From Tersicoccus sp. Bi-70 (lineage in GTDB: Bacteria; Actinomycetota; Actinomycetes; Actinomycetales; Micrococcaceae): a stretch of 64,000 bases of DNA. How positions within the stretch are numbered: position 1 is the stretch's first letter; each line of letters begins with the position of its first letter. Location: contig NZ_MIEU01000018.1 in NCBI RefSeq assembly GCF_001968825.1, positions 1 to 64,000 of the forward strand, given 5' to 3'. Made by a program: the position numbers and the translations under genes. Below, piece by piece: positions 6,782 through 15,743 of the stretch. The notes beneath the pieces are model-generated. The model was not told where the DNA came from and did not search any database. It was given only the letters and a program-made list of their open reading frames with translations.

Positions 6782-9016
6782 TCAGGCGAGGACGTCGAGC
6801 CGGCCGAGGGAGCCGGCCGCGGAGATCGTCCCGAGCGGCAGGACGCCGGCCCGGGTCACCGCCCCGAGTGCTCCGGCGCGCGTGCCGCCCTCCCCCCGGG
6901 ACCCTGGGCGGCCGCGGCCGTCAGGATTGCCGGACGCGTTGCCGGGCTGGCCGCCCGTCTGCGGGGCGGAGCGGTCGGAGAGGTCGAGGTCGGCGGTGAG
7001 CCCGGTCTCGGCGAGGGTGCGACGCAGGTCCGCGAGCGCCGAGCGGACGGCGTCGCGCCCGGCGTCCGTGGGGGCGAACAGCTCGATCCGCACCGTGCCC
7101 CGCTCGATCAGGGCCTGCACGGTGATGGGCCCGATGTCGTCGGGGTGGACGGCGATGGTCAGCTCGTGCCGCCCCTCCCCCGCGGTGCGCAGTCCGGCCA
7201 GCGCGCGGCCGAGCTGGGCGTGCAGCTGGGGGTGGCCCGGCGGCAGGGGCGCCGCGGTGGACGCGGGCGCGGCGGTCCCCGAGAGCGAGCCGGTCGCGCT
7301 GCTCGGGGTGAGCGCCGCGAACGCGTTCGCTGCCTGGGTGGACGCGGCCCCCGTCGCCTCCGTGGCGCCGGTCCGGGCCGCGCCGGCCACGGACTCCCGG
7401 CCGGCGGACAGGGAAGCATCCGTGAGGACGCCGGTGGCGGCGGTGAGGGACGCGGGCGGCGTGGCCAAGGCGGGAACCGCCGTCCCGGGCTGCGCCGTCC
7501 CGGTCTGCGCTGTTCCGGCCGTGGCGGTACCGGGCTGTGCTGCTGAGGACGGTGCTGCCGCGGACGGTGCCGTGCCGGGCTGTGCCGTCCCGGTTGCTGC
7601 CGTGCCGGTTCCGGCCGCGGCGGCCGGCGTGCCGGCGGTCCCGTCGTCGCGCGCGTCACCGCTCGTGCCGGCGGGAACCGGAGTACCGACGGTCGCGAGC
7701 GCGTCCGGGCCGACCGGCGTCGGCGACGTCCCGGCCCCGTCCGTGGTCGGCTGCGCGGTGGCGGCCGTGCCGGTGCCGGCCGGTGCCGTGCTGGTCGGTG
7801 CCGCGCTGGTGGGTGCCGTGCTGGTCGGGGCCGTGCTGGTCGGGGCGACGTCCGTCGAGGCGGTGCCGGCCGGGACGGTGCCGGCCGGGACGGTGCCGGT
7901 GCTGGTGTCGGCGGACCCGGTCGGGTTCGCCGGGGTACCGGTCGCGGTGCCGGTCAGGGCAGTGCTGGTCAGGGCAGTGCTGGTCAGGGCAGTGCTGGTC
8001 AGGGCGGTGCCGGTCGCGCTTCCGGTCGCCGCACCGAGGGTTCCGGGGGCGACCGTGACGGCGCCATCCGCGGTGGTCGTGGCCGAACCGGTGCCACCGG
8101 CCGCGCTGCTTCCGGCAGCGCTGGTGCCCGTGGTGCTTCCCGCTCCCCCGTCCGCCGCCGTGTCGGCTGCTCCGGCCGGACCGCTCGCCTCAGCGGTACC
8201 GGCCAGGGGCGTGACGACCGGCAGCGCACGGTGCACACCGGCCCGCGGTCCCGCGGATCCGACCGCTCGGGGCTCACCGGTGACGCGGCCCGCGGCCTCG
8301 GCCGCGGCGGAGACGGCAGCGGCACCCGTGGAGGCGACGCCGGTCGCGACGGCGCCGGCCGTGGCCGTCCCCGTCGCCGACGCGGTCGGCAGGCCGGCGG
8401 CGACGATCGCCGGGGTGGCGTTGGTCGCGGTGTCGGTGGTGTCGGTGGCGGCGGAGGCCGCGTCGGCGACGTCCGTCCGGTCCGACGGGAGACCCGTGTC
8501 CGCCGACGCCGCGCCCGCCGTCGTGGGGTGGGTCGGCTCGGCCGCTGCCTCGGACCGCGACCCGCCGTCGGACGCCGACCGCGCGGGCTCACCGTGGCGG
8601 GTCTGAGCGCGCGCGGCGCCGACCCGGTGCGGCTCGGTACGCGACTGGTCGGTACGGGACTGGTCGGTGCTGGACTGATCGGTACCGGACCGCTCGGTGC
8701 GGTGCGCGTCAGGACGGCGTGCGTCGGGACGCGTCGACTCGGGACGGCGCTCGCCGGCACGCGGCGCCTCGGGCCGCTGCGCCTGGGCGGTGCTCGACGA
8801 GGTGCTCGACGCGGTGGTCGAGGCGCGGCGGGACTCGTCCCGTGCGCCGGCCGCGCGGGACACCGGGGCCGCAGCTGCGTCGGAGCCGCCGAGGAGGTCC
8901 TGCAGCCGGTCGGCGAACCGCTGCCCGGAGGCGGCGTCGCCCGTCGTGCGCGGACGGGTGTCGGCCGTCCGGCTCGCGGAAGCCGCCGCCGTCGTCGTCG
9001 TCGGAACACTCGTCAT
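6782..9016 (-). CDS. fliK: Flagellar hook-length control protein FliK
   Basis: FliK is a secreted ruler that measures the hook and switches export specificity. The 744-residue protein is unusually long. Residues 1 to about 585 are low-complexity Ala/Thr/Ser/Gly/Pro, including tandem STALT and TSTAP units. The globular Flg_hook domain lies at about 590-680, recognised by HELTIAVHPDDIGPITVQAL and VRIELFAPTDAGRDAV. A Gly/Arg-rich tail follows. ATG at 9016 overlaps the preceding hydrolase stop by four bases; the longer open frame upstream is a shadow of that gene. Family identity comes from the C-terminal domain and position before flgD. Confidence 0.88.
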   Translation of the reverse strand: MTSVPTTTTAAASASRTADTRPRTTGDAASGQRFADRLQDLLGGSDAAAAPVSRAAGARDESRRASTTASSTSSSTAQAQRPEAPRAGERRPESTRPDARRPDAHRTERSGTDQSSTDQSRTDQSRTEPHRVGAARAQTRHGEPARSASDGGSRSEAAAEPTHPTTAGAASADTGLPSDRTDVADAASAATDTTDTATNATPAIVAAGLPTASATGTATAGAVATGVASTGAAAVSAAAEAAGRVTGEPRAVGSAGPRAGVHRALPVVTPLAGTAEASGPAGAADTAADGGAGSTTGTSAAGSSAAGGTGSATTTADGAVTVAPGTLGAATGSATGTALTSTALTSTALTSTALTGTATGTPANPTGSADTSTGTVPAGTVPAGTASTDVAPTSTAPTSTAPTSAAPTSTAPAGTGTAATAQPTTDGAGTSPTPVGPDALATVGTPVPAGTSGDARDDGTAGTPAAAAGTGTAATGTAQPGTAPSAAAPSSAAQPGTATAGTAQTGTAQPGTAVPALATPPASLTAATGVLTDASLSAGRESVAGAARTGATEATGAASTQAANAFAALTPSSATGSLSGTAAPASTAAPLPPGHPQLHAQLGRALAGLRTAGEGRHELTIAVHPDDIGPITVQALIERGTVRIELFAPTDAGRDAVRSALADLRRTLAETGLTADLDLSDRSAPQTGGQPGNASGNPDGRGRPGSRGEGGTRAGALGAVTRAGVLPLGTISAAGSLGRLDVLA
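7952..8011. repeat. 15-bp tandem repeat inside fliK
   Basis: Four near-identical 15-bp units (GGTCAGGGCAGTGCT type) lie end to end. On the coding strand they encode five-residue STALT units. A related 15-bp array lies at about 7788-7850. Because the unit is a multiple of three, copy-number change would lengthen or shorten FliK without a frameshift. Confidence 0.85.
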
Positions 9017-10311
9017 TTCGCCACCACACTCAGATCGCGGGCCAGCTGTCGTGCCTGGCCCTCCCACTTGGCATACGCGTCCGGGAACGCGGAGACCTGG
9101 ACGCGCTGGGCGGCCACGGTCAGGGGCAGCTGCTGCCAGCCCGGGATGGTCTGCAGCCGGTTGAGGAACATGTCGGTCGAACGCGTCGGGTTCATCGCGT
9201 CGGAGACCGTGCCCCACGAGAACATCGAGCCGTTGACCTGCTGCTGGAACAGGCCGACCGAGTAGCCGTCCACGCCCCGCGCGGACTGGTCGGGAGCCAG
9301 CCCCTGCGAGCCCGGCACCTTGGGGTTCCAGTACATCCGCAGGTTCGACTCCTGCATGGCGGTGGCGAGCGCGATCTCGGCGGCGCGCTGCGGCAGGCCC
9401 CGCTCCTTGACCCGGTTGACGATCTGCTGCGCGTACTGCTTCTGCGACGCCGTCAGCGGCACCGAGGTGGCGCCCACGGTCACGGGCGCGGACGCCGCGG
9501 CGACGCCGACCGACGAACTGGTGCCGGTCAGCGCGGTCCCCGTGGGGCCCGTCGGGCCGGTGAGGGCGGAGGCGGCCGGGCTCGGGGTCGCGGTGCTGTC
9601 CGGGACGATGCGGCGGATCGCGGTGAGGTTGCTGTACTTCTCCCACGCGTCGCGCACCTGGATGGTCTTGCCGGGCACGGGCGCGTCGATCGCCTTGCCG
9701 TCGCCGACGTAGATGGCGATGTGGTCGCCGCCGAAGCTGATCAGCAGGTCCCCCGGCTTCGCGTCCTTGAGCGAGGCGACGGGCGTGCCGTGGGTCATCT
9801 GGTCGCGGACCAGGCGCGGCAGGTCGACGCCGACGTCCTTGAACACCCGCTGGACGAAGCCGGAGCAGTCCATGCCGACCGCCGGGTCGGTGCCGCCCCA
9901 CACGTAGGGCACGCCGACGTACTTCTTCGCGGCGTTGACGACGTCGGTCCCGGTGACCCCGCCCGCGGTGGTACCGACGGCGGCGGCATCGGCGGCCGAG
10001 GCCCCCGACAGCGCGGAGAGGGCGGCGGACGCCGGGTCCGTGACGGAGGACAACCCGCTGAAGGAGGAGAGACCGGAGGCGTAGGAGGACGCGGCGGTCG
10101 AGGCATCGGTGCCGGACGACGGTGCACCCGCGGCGAGCGCCTTGGCCAGGGCCGCCTGGAAGGCCGGCGAGTTCGACGAGGCGAAGCCGGACGTGCTCGC
10201 GCTCGACCCGGTTCCGGTCGTGGCCGTGCCGGCCGTGGTGCGGGCGGGCGCGAGGGAGGCGAGCGTGGCGTGGATCTGCGCCATCCGGCCGAGGGCGTCG
10301 GTCATGGTCAT
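9013..10311 (-). CDS. Flagellar-operon peptidoglycan hydrolase: NlpC/P60 plus lytic transglycosylase
   Basis: This 432-residue protein probably opens the cell wall for the rod, a role FlgJ plays in proteobacteria. Residues 1-120 are Ala/Ser/Thr-rich. Residues about 122-235 form an NlpC/P60 domain with catalytic Cys149 (MDCSGFVQRVF) and His197 (FGGDHIAIYVGDG). A Pro/Thr linker follows. Residues about 285-425 resemble a soluble lytic transglycosylase domain, with Glu321 in AMQESNLR and SVGLFQQQ. No Sec or Tat signal peptide is visible, so export by the flagellar type III system is inferred. ATG at 10311 overlaps the fliJ stop as ATGA, and the gene overlaps fliK. Enzymatic roles follow from domain families; the flagellar role is inferred from the operon. 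Confidence 0.85.
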   Translation of the reverse strand: MTMTDALGRMAQIHATLASLAPARTTAGTATTGTGSSASTSGFASSNSPAFQAALAKALAAGAPSSGTDASTAASSYASGLSSFSGLSSVTDPASAALSALSGASAADAAAVGTTAGGVTGTDVVNAAKKYVGVPYVWGGTDPAVGMDCSGFVQRVFKDVGVDLPRLVRDQMTHGTPVASLKDAKPGDLLISFGGDHIAIYVGDGKAIDAPVPGKTIQVRDAWEKYSNLTAIRRIVPDSTATPSPAASALTGPTGPTGTALTGTSSSVGVAAASAPVTVGATSVPLTASQKQYAQQIVNRVKERGLPQRAAEIALATAMQESNLRMYWNPKVPGSQGLAPDQSARGVDGYSVGLFQQQVNGSMFSWGTVSDAMNPTRSTDMFLNRLQTIPGWQQLPLTVAAQRVQVSAFPDAYAKWEGQARQLARDLSVVAK

Positions 10312-10733
10312 GGCGTCTGCCCCCGCCCGTGCCGGGTGACGGCCAGCTCGTCCAGCGCCGCCTGGTCGGCGGCGAGCTCGGCCCGGGCCACCCGCTCGTC
10401 GTGCCGTTCCTCGAGCTTCTCCAGGCCCGCGGTCTCTGTCCGGGCGGCGGTCCACGCCTCCCGCATCATGCGCTCGGCGTCCTCGGCGGTCGCGGTGGCC
10501 GCGTCCAGCTCGGCGAGCAGCGCCACCGTGGAGGAGCGGGCCGCGGCGATCGCGCGCAGGCTGATCACGCTGTCGGGGACGGAGTCCCCCGCGACGGCGC
10601 GGTCGTGCATCCCGTCCCGGCGAGCGCGGGTGGCCCGCTGCTCGGCGGCGGCGGAACCCCAGCGGGCCGCCGCGGCGTCCTCGTTCAGGCGGCGCAGCCG
10701 GAGCAGACCGGCGAGCCGGAAGGGGGCGCTCAT
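10308..10733 (-). CDS. fliJ: Flagellar export chaperone/stalk protein FliJ
   Basis: FliJ is the central stalk of the FliI ATPase ring and moves chaperones to the export gate. The 141-residue product is a predicted helical hairpin/coiled coil rich in Ala, Arg and Glu (RLNEDAAAARWGSAAAEQRA, TAGLEKLEERHDERVARAEL). It starts MSAPFRLAGLLRLRRL, as FliJ proteins do. ATG at 10733 overlaps the fliI stop as ATGA, and its stop overlaps the hydrolase start the same way. Sequence is poorly conserved in this family, so the call rests on size, helix pattern and position after fliI. Confidence 0.82.
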   Translation of the reverse strand: MSAPFRLAGLLRLRRLNEDAAAARWGSAAAEQRATRARRDGMHDRAVAGDSVPDSVISLRAIAAARSSTVALLAELDAATATAEDAERMMREAWTAARTETAGLEKLEERHDERVARAELAADQAALDELAVTRHGRGQTP

Positions 10734-12100
10734 GCCGCCACCCCCAGCGTGGCGCACAGGTCGCCGAGCCGGCGCCACGCGTCGTCCGGGGCCGTGCTCT
10801 CCTCGATCGGCTGACGCAGGAAGTTCTCGATCGCGTCGCGGTGGGCGACGGCGGCGTCGACGAGCGGGTTGCTGCCGGGCTGGTAGGCGCCGACGTCGAG
10901 CAGGTCCTGGGCGGACCGGCGGGCGGCGAGCACGCGGCGCAGCCCCGTGGCCAGGGCCTTCTGCCGCGGGTCGGTGACCTTGGACGCGAGCCGGGAGACC
11001 GAGCCGAGCGCGTCCACGGACGGGAAGTGGCCGCTCACGGCGAGCGCGCGATCGAGGACCACGTGGCCGTCGAGGATCGACCGGGCGGAGTCCGCGACGG
11101 GGTCGTTGTGGTCGTCCCCGTCGACGAGGACGGTGTAGATGCCGGTGATGGAGCCGGTGGCCGCGGTGCCGGCGCGCTCGAGCAGCCGCGCGAGGACGGC
11201 GAAGGTCGACGGCGGGTAGCCGCGGGTGGCGGGCGGCTCGCCCGCGGAGAGGCCGATCTCGCGCTGGGCCATGGCCACGCGGGTCAGGGAGTCCATCATC
11301 AGCAGCACGTCGGCGCCCTCGTCGCGCAGCGCCTCCGCGATACGGGTGGCGGTGCCGGCGGCGCGCAGCCGCATCAGGGCCGGCTCGTCGCCGGTCGCGA
11401 CGACGACGACGGAGCGGGCGAGTCCCTCCGTGCCGAGGTCGTCCTCGAGGAACTCCCGCACCTCGCGGCCACGCTCGCCGACGAGGGCGATCACGGCGAC
11501 GTCGGCGGCGGTGCCGCGGGCGACCATGGACAGCAGCGAGGACTTGCCGACGCCGGAGCCGGCGAACAGGCCGAGCCGCTGGCCGCGGCCGACCGTGGTC
11601 AGCGTGTCCAGGACGCGCACGCCGGTGGCGATGGGGGTGACGATGCGGGCGCGGTCCATCGCGGACGGCGCCGTGTTGCCCCACGGGACGGTGTGCACGC
11701 CGGTCAGCGGCCCGCGCCCGTCGATGGGCCGGCCCAGGCCGTCGATGACGCGGCCGAGCAGGCCCCGGCCGACGGGGACGGTCGAGCCGCCGGGACGGCG
11801 GCGGACCGGGTCGTCCACGCGGATGCCGTCGAGGGCCCCGAGCGGCATGCAGGTCAGGGTGTCCGCCGCGGCGACGACCTCGACCTCGACGCCGTTGCCC
11901 TCGCCCACGGCCAGCACGTCGCCGACCGAGCCGGGCAGCCCGGCGACGGTCAGGCTGAGGCCGCGCACGGCGGTGACGGCGCCGCGCCGCTCGGGGGCGG
12001 CGGCGCGCAGGGCGGCCGCGAGGCGCGCCGGCACGGGGGTGCGCCGGTTCGCGGGGGCGGCGTCGAGCGCGTCCAGGACGGGCAGGGTCACGATGCTCAT
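10730..12100 (-). CDS. fliI: Flagellum-specific ATPase FliI
   Basis: FliI is the F1-beta-like ATPase that energises substrate unfolding at the export apparatus. The 456-residue protein has Walker A GLFAGSGVGKSSLL (about residues 170-183), Walker B VLLMMDSLTRVAMAQREIG, and the family motif GYPPSTFAVLARLLERAG. Length is typical. The start ATG at 12100 overlaps fliH by four bases; the upstream open frame is a shadow of fliH. It lies within fliF-fliG-fliH-fliI-fliJ, the standard order. Confidence 0.96.
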   Translation of the reverse strand: MSIVTLPVLDALDAAPANRRTPVPARLAAALRAAAPERRGAVTAVRGLSLTVAGLPGSVGDVLAVGEGNGVEVEVVAAADTLTCMPLGALDGIRVDDPVRRRPGGSTVPVGRGLLGRVIDGLGRPIDGRGPLTGVHTVPWGNTAPSAMDRARIVTPIATGVRVLDTLTTVGRGQRLGLFAGSGVGKSSLLSMVARGTAADVAVIALVGERGREVREFLEDDLGTEGLARSVVVVATGDEPALMRLRAAGTATRIAEALRDEGADVLLMMDSLTRVAMAQREIGLSAGEPPATRGYPPSTFAVLARLLERAGTAATGSITGIYTVLVDGDDHNDPVADSARSILDGHVVLDRALAVSGHFPSVDALGSVSRLASKVTDPRQKALATGLRRVLAARRSAQDLLDVGAYQPGSNPLVDAAVAHRDAIENFLRQPIEESTAPDDAWRRLGDLCATLGVAA

Positions 12101-12759
12101 GCGGCGTCCTCGTGCAGCGGAGCGGAGACAGGCGCGGTGAGCACGGCACGGACCCGCGCGACGGCGGCGGTGAGCCGGGCGTCGAGGCTGCCGGCGGAGT
12201 AGTCGGCGAGCGCGTCCCCGGCGGCGACCGACGGGTCGGCGACGAGGGTGGCGCCGGAGGGCATCAGGTCGGTGGCCAGGCCGGCCTCCTGCACGAGCGC
12301 CACGTCGGCGGGGTTGAGCCGCACGCGCACGACGTCCTCGGCGTCGTCCGCGGCCACCGCCCGGGTCAGGGCGGCGCGGGCCGCGGCGAACGGGTCGCGG
12401 CGCGTGTGATCGCCGAGCATCGCCTCGGCCAGGTCGACGACGGCGTCCACGAACCGGGCGTCCCACTCGGCGAGCACGGGGGCGGTCCGGGCGCGCAGCG
12501 CACCGGCGGCGGTCTGCAGGGCGGTCGTGGCGGCCTCGAGCCGGGCGCGGGCCGCCTCGGCCCTGGCGCGCTGCTCGGCCTCGTGCCGGTCCTGGCTCAG
12601 CCGGGCGGCCACCTCGGCGCTGCGCAGGCCGGCCGCGTAGCCGGCGGCGTGCCCGCGGGTGAAGCCCTCGGTCTGCCCCTGCTCGGCACCGGGCGCGGAG
12701 ACGCGCGGGAAGACGACGGGCACGGGCTGGGCGCGGCGCGCGGTGGTCTCAGTCGACAT
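12097..12759 (-). CDS. fliH: Flagellar assembly protein FliH
   Basis: FliH is the stator-like regulator of the FliI ATPase and links it to the C-ring. The 220-residue protein has a Gly/Ala-containing N-terminal helix (GFTRGHAAGYAAGLRSAEVA), a long Ala/Arg/Glu coiled coil (about 45-95), and a C-terminal domain resembling the V/F-ATPase peripheral stalk (FVDAVVDLAEAMLG, VRVRLNPADVALVQ). It overlaps the fliG 3' end by 11 bases and fliI by four. The call rests on these features and gene order. Confidence 0.88.
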   Translation of the reverse strand: MSTETTARRAQPVPVVFPRVSAPGAEQGQTEGFTRGHAAGYAAGLRSAEVAARLSQDRHEAEQRARAEAARARLEAATTALQTAAGALRARTAPVLAEWDARFVDAVVDLAEAMLGDHTRRDPFAAARAALTRAVAADDAEDVVRVRLNPADVALVQEAGLATDLMPSGATLVADPSVAAGDALADYSAGSLDARLTAAVARVRAVLTAPVSAPLHEDAA

Positions 12760-13771
12760 AGTCGTCCTCCCCGCGGCGCAGGGTGATCTCGCCGTCGGCC
12801 TCGAGCGCGCGGATGCTGCGCACGACCTCGGCGCGGGCCTGCTCGACCTCGGAGGCGCGCACCGGTCCGGTGGACGCCACCTCCGCCTGCAGGATCTCCC
12901 GGTTGCGGTCGGAGACGTTGCCGAGGACGACCTCGACGACGGGTGCCGGGGCGCCCTTCATGGCGCGGGCGAGCAGGGCCGGGTCGAGGCCGCGCAGGAT
13001 GCGCTGCACGTCGCGGCGTTCGAACGTGACGAGGTCCTCGAAGGTGAGCATCCGGGCCCGGACCTCCTCGGCGAGCGCGGGGTCCCGCTCGTCCAGACCG
13101 TCCAGGACGGCCCGTTCGGTCGCGACGTCGGCGCGGTTGATGATGTTCAGCAGCGGCTGCAGGCCGCCCACGGTGGCGGCCCGCCGCGGCACGCCGGAGG
13201 TGCCCACGCGGGCGCGGAGGGTCTCGGCGACGACGCCGATGGCCTCGGGGGTCGCGGTGCCCATCACCGCGATGGCGCGGGCGATCTCGACGGAACGGGA
13301 CCGGTCCAGGCCGGCGAGCACGGCCGAGGCCTGCTGCGGGTCCAGGTGCGCGAGCACGAGCGCGGCCGTCTCCGGCAGCTCCCCGTCGAGCAGGTTCACC
13401 AGGTCGCCCGGCTCGATGTCCTCGAGGAACTCGAAGGACCGGCCCGCGGCGGCCGAGGTCACCCGGTCCATCACGCCGGCGGCCCGCTCGGCGCCGAACG
13501 ACGCCTCGAGCAGGTCCGCGGCCACGCCACGGCCCCCGAGCGGGGTGCGCCGGCCCGAGAGGGCGATGTCGTGGAACTCGGCGATGACCGACTCGGCGGT
13601 CTCCGAGTCGACCCGATTCAGCCGCACGATCTCCCCGGCGATCTCCTCCGCCTCGGCCTCGCTGAACTGGGCGAGGACGCGGGCGGCGTTCTCGGCGCTC
13701 ATCTGCATCAGCACGACGGCGGCCTTCTGGGTGCCGTTGAGGACGCGCGGCAACGCGAGGGGCTGGTTCAC
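12749..13771 (-). CDS. fliG: Flagellar motor switch protein FliG
   Basis: FliG sits on the MS-ring and transmits torque from the stator. The 340-residue protein has the N-terminal FliF-binding domain (NGTQKAAVVLMQMSAENAAR), the middle armadillo-like domain (LAHLDPQQASAVLAGLD) and the C-terminal torque domain (MLTFEDLVTFERRDVQRIL) with its charged helix. It begins with GTG at 13771, overlapping the fliF stop as GTGA. Length and domain order are standard. Confidence 0.96.
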   Translation of the reverse strand: MNQPLALPRVLNGTQKAAVVLMQMSAENAARVLAQFSEAEAEEIAGEIVRLNRVDSETAESVIAEFHDIALSGRRTPLGGRGVAADLLEASFGAERAAGVMDRVTSAAAGRSFEFLEDIEPGDLVNLLDGELPETAALVLAHLDPQQASAVLAGLDRSRSVEIARAIAVMGTATPEAIGVVAETLRARVGTSGVPRRAATVGGLQPLLNIINRADVATERAVLDGLDERDPALAEEVRARMLTFEDLVTFERRDVQRILRGLDPALLARAMKGAPAPVVEVVLGNVSDRNREILQAEVASTGPVRASEVEQARAEVVRSIRALEADGEITLRRGEDDYVD

Positions 13772-15420
13772 ACCCGGGCCCGATCATCCATCATGCCGCG
13801 CAGGTAGTCCGCCGCGATCTTCGGGTCCGCGGCACCCAGGGCGTCGACCTGGGAGCGGCGAAGCTCGACGTCGGAGTCGATCGGGCCGATCGCCTCCAGC
13901 GGCGCCGCCAGCGGGATCGCGGAGGTCATCGGGGCCGCGCCGATCGCCTCGACCGCGGGACCCTCGACGGCCACCGGGCCGTCCACCATCTCCTGCAGCG
14001 TCAGCGGGGACCCGCCGAGCTCGAGGGGCTGGCGGGCGGTGCGGCGGGAGCGCAGCCAGAGGATGCCGACGATGATCAGCAGCAGGAACAGGCCGCCGAT
14101 GCCGAGGAAGATGTTGGTCCACATCTGCTGGTTGGCGCGGGCGTCAGCCTCGGCCTGCGCGGCCTTCAGCGCCGCGTCGGCCTGCTGGGCGGCGCTCGTG
14201 CTGAACGGGACGACCTGCAGGGACAGGGTGTCCCCGCGCTGGGCGTCGATGCCGGCGGCCGCGGAGACCAGCTGGTTGAGCGAGGCGACGTTGACCCCGC
14301 CGGCCGCCGTCTGGTTGACGGCCACGGAGACGGACTGGCGCTTGAGGGAGCCGGCCGGCACGGAGCGCTGCTCGGTGACCTTGTCGACGGCGTTGTTCCT
14401 CGTCGTCGAGCTCGAGGTGTAGTTGCCGTTGCCGTTGGCCGCTGCGCTCGCGCCGCCGGAGGCGGAGGCGCCGGGGACGGCGATGTTGTCCGGCCCGAGC
14501 ACCCCGGTGGACCCCCCGGAACCGGTGCCCTTGTAGGCCTCGGTGGTGGTGGTCTCGCTCAGCGGCTCGGTGCCCTTGGTGGTGGTGAACGACTCGGTGG
14601 TCCGGTCCGCGGACTGGGTCTCGATCTCCGGGGTGACGGCGACGGTCGCGTTGCCGGGGCCGACGACGCGGTCCAGCACCGCCTGCACGGACGCCTGGGT
14701 CTGCTTCTGGTAGTCGGAGGCCTGCGCACCGGTGGTGCCGGTGGTCCCGGTGCCGACGGCGGAGAGCACGGTGCCGGTGCTGTCGACCACGGAGACGTTC
14801 TTCGGGGTCAGCTTCTCCACGGACGCGCTGGTCAGGTGGACGATCGCCTGCACCTGCTCGGTGCTGACCTCCTGGCCGGGGCGGGTCTTGATGAAGACGG
14901 ACGCGGTGGGGTCGGCGGCCTGGGCGGTGAACACCGTCTTGTCCGGGATGGCCAGCTGCACCGAGGCGGTCTCGACGCCGTCGAGGTGGCCGATGGTCGC
15001 GGCGAGCTCGCCCTCGATGGCGCGCTTGTAGGTGACCTTCTGCTGGAACTCGGAGGAGGTCACGCCCATCTTGTCGAGCAGCGAGTAGCCGGTGGCGGGG
15101 GCCGCGGGCAGGCCGGCGGCGGCCGCCTTGAGCCGCTCGTCGTAGACCTTGTCCTCGGGCACGAGCACGGTCGAGCCGCCGTCGGCGAGCTGGTAGGCCA
15201 CCCCGTCCTTGCGCAGCTGCTCGACGACGGCGCTCGCGTCGGCGTCCTTCATGCCGGAGAACAGGGGGCTGTAGGTGGGGCGTGCGAGCCAGCTGGTCAG
15301 GGCGATACCGCCGAGCACGAGCACGGCGATGCCGATCAGGGCGATGGTGCGCTGGGCGACGGTGAACCGGCCCACGGTCACGGTGAAACGGCGGGCGAGG
15401 TTGCTCAGGGCGGGAGGCAT
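13768..15420 (-). CDS. fliF: Flagellar MS-ring protein FliF
   Basis: FliF forms the MS-ring in the membrane and nucleates the basal body. The 550-residue protein has membrane segments at about 23-45 and 433-457, a ring-building region between them (SPLFSGMKDADASAVVEQL, VSVVDSTGTVLS) and a cytoplasmic C-terminal tail that binds FliG. Ser/Gly/Asn-rich sequence around residues 320-345 is low complexity. ATG at 15420 shares a base with the fliE stop. Confidence 0.96.
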   Translation of the reverse strand: MPPALSNLARRFTVTVGRFTVAQRTIALIGIAVLVLGGIALTSWLARPTYSPLFSGMKDADASAVVEQLRKDGVAYQLADGGSTVLVPEDKVYDERLKAAAAGLPAAPATGYSLLDKMGVTSSEFQQKVTYKRAIEGELAATIGHLDGVETASVQLAIPDKTVFTAQAADPTASVFIKTRPGQEVSTEQVQAIVHLTSASVEKLTPKNVSVVDSTGTVLSAVGTGTTGTTGAQASDYQKQTQASVQAVLDRVVGPGNATVAVTPEIETQSADRTTESFTTTKGTEPLSETTTTEAYKGTGSGGSTGVLGPDNIAVPGASASGGASAAANGNGNYTSSSTTRNNAVDKVTEQRSVPAGSLKRQSVSVAVNQTAAGGVNVASLNQLVSAAAGIDAQRGDTLSLQVVPFSTSAAQQADAALKAAQAEADARANQQMWTNIFLGIGGLFLLLIIVGILWLRSRRTARQPLELGGSPLTLQEMVDGPVAVEGPAVEAIGAAPMTSAIPLAAPLEAIGPIDSDVELRRSQVDALGAADPKIAADYLRGMMDDRARV

Positions 15421-15743
15421 CAGGCCTGCATCCTCATCATCTCGTTGAAGCCGCTGATCGCCTGGTTGCGGACACTGGCGACGAGCTCCATGGTGGTCTG
15501 GGCCCGGGAGGCCGCGATGGTGGCCCGGTGGATGTCGGTGAGGTCGCCGGTGACGGCCTGCACGGCGAGGGTGTTCGAGGTCGTCTGCTGCTGCTGCACG
15601 TCGCCGAGGATGCCGGAGAGGGTGCCGGCGAAGCTGCTTCCGGCGGTACCGCCCGCGCCGGTGGTGCCGCCGGCACCCGCCGCCCGGCCGATGTACCCGG
15701 TGCCGGTGACGCCGCCGAGGGCGCCGATCGCCATCTCGCTCAT
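15420..15743 (-). CDS. fliE: Flagellar hook-basal body adapter FliE
   Basis: FliE joins the MS-ring to the rod. The 107-residue product has a Gly/Thr-rich N-terminus and the conserved C-terminal helices (HRATIAASRAQTTMELVASV, RNQAISGFNEMMRMQ). Size is typical. It starts with ATG at 15743 overlapping the flgC stop, in the standard flgB-flgC-fliE order. Confidence 0.95.
   Translation of the reverse strand: MSEMAIGALGGVTGTGYIGRAAGAGGTTGAGGTAGSSFAGTLSGILGDVQQQQTTSNTLAVQAVTGDLTDIHRATIAASRAQTTMELVASVRNQAISGFNEMMRMQA

Noticed and set aside
4556-8606. Long plus-strand open frames opposite flgE, flgD and fliK
   Set aside because: Shadows of recognised minus-strand flagellar genes; no conserved motif or ribosome site.
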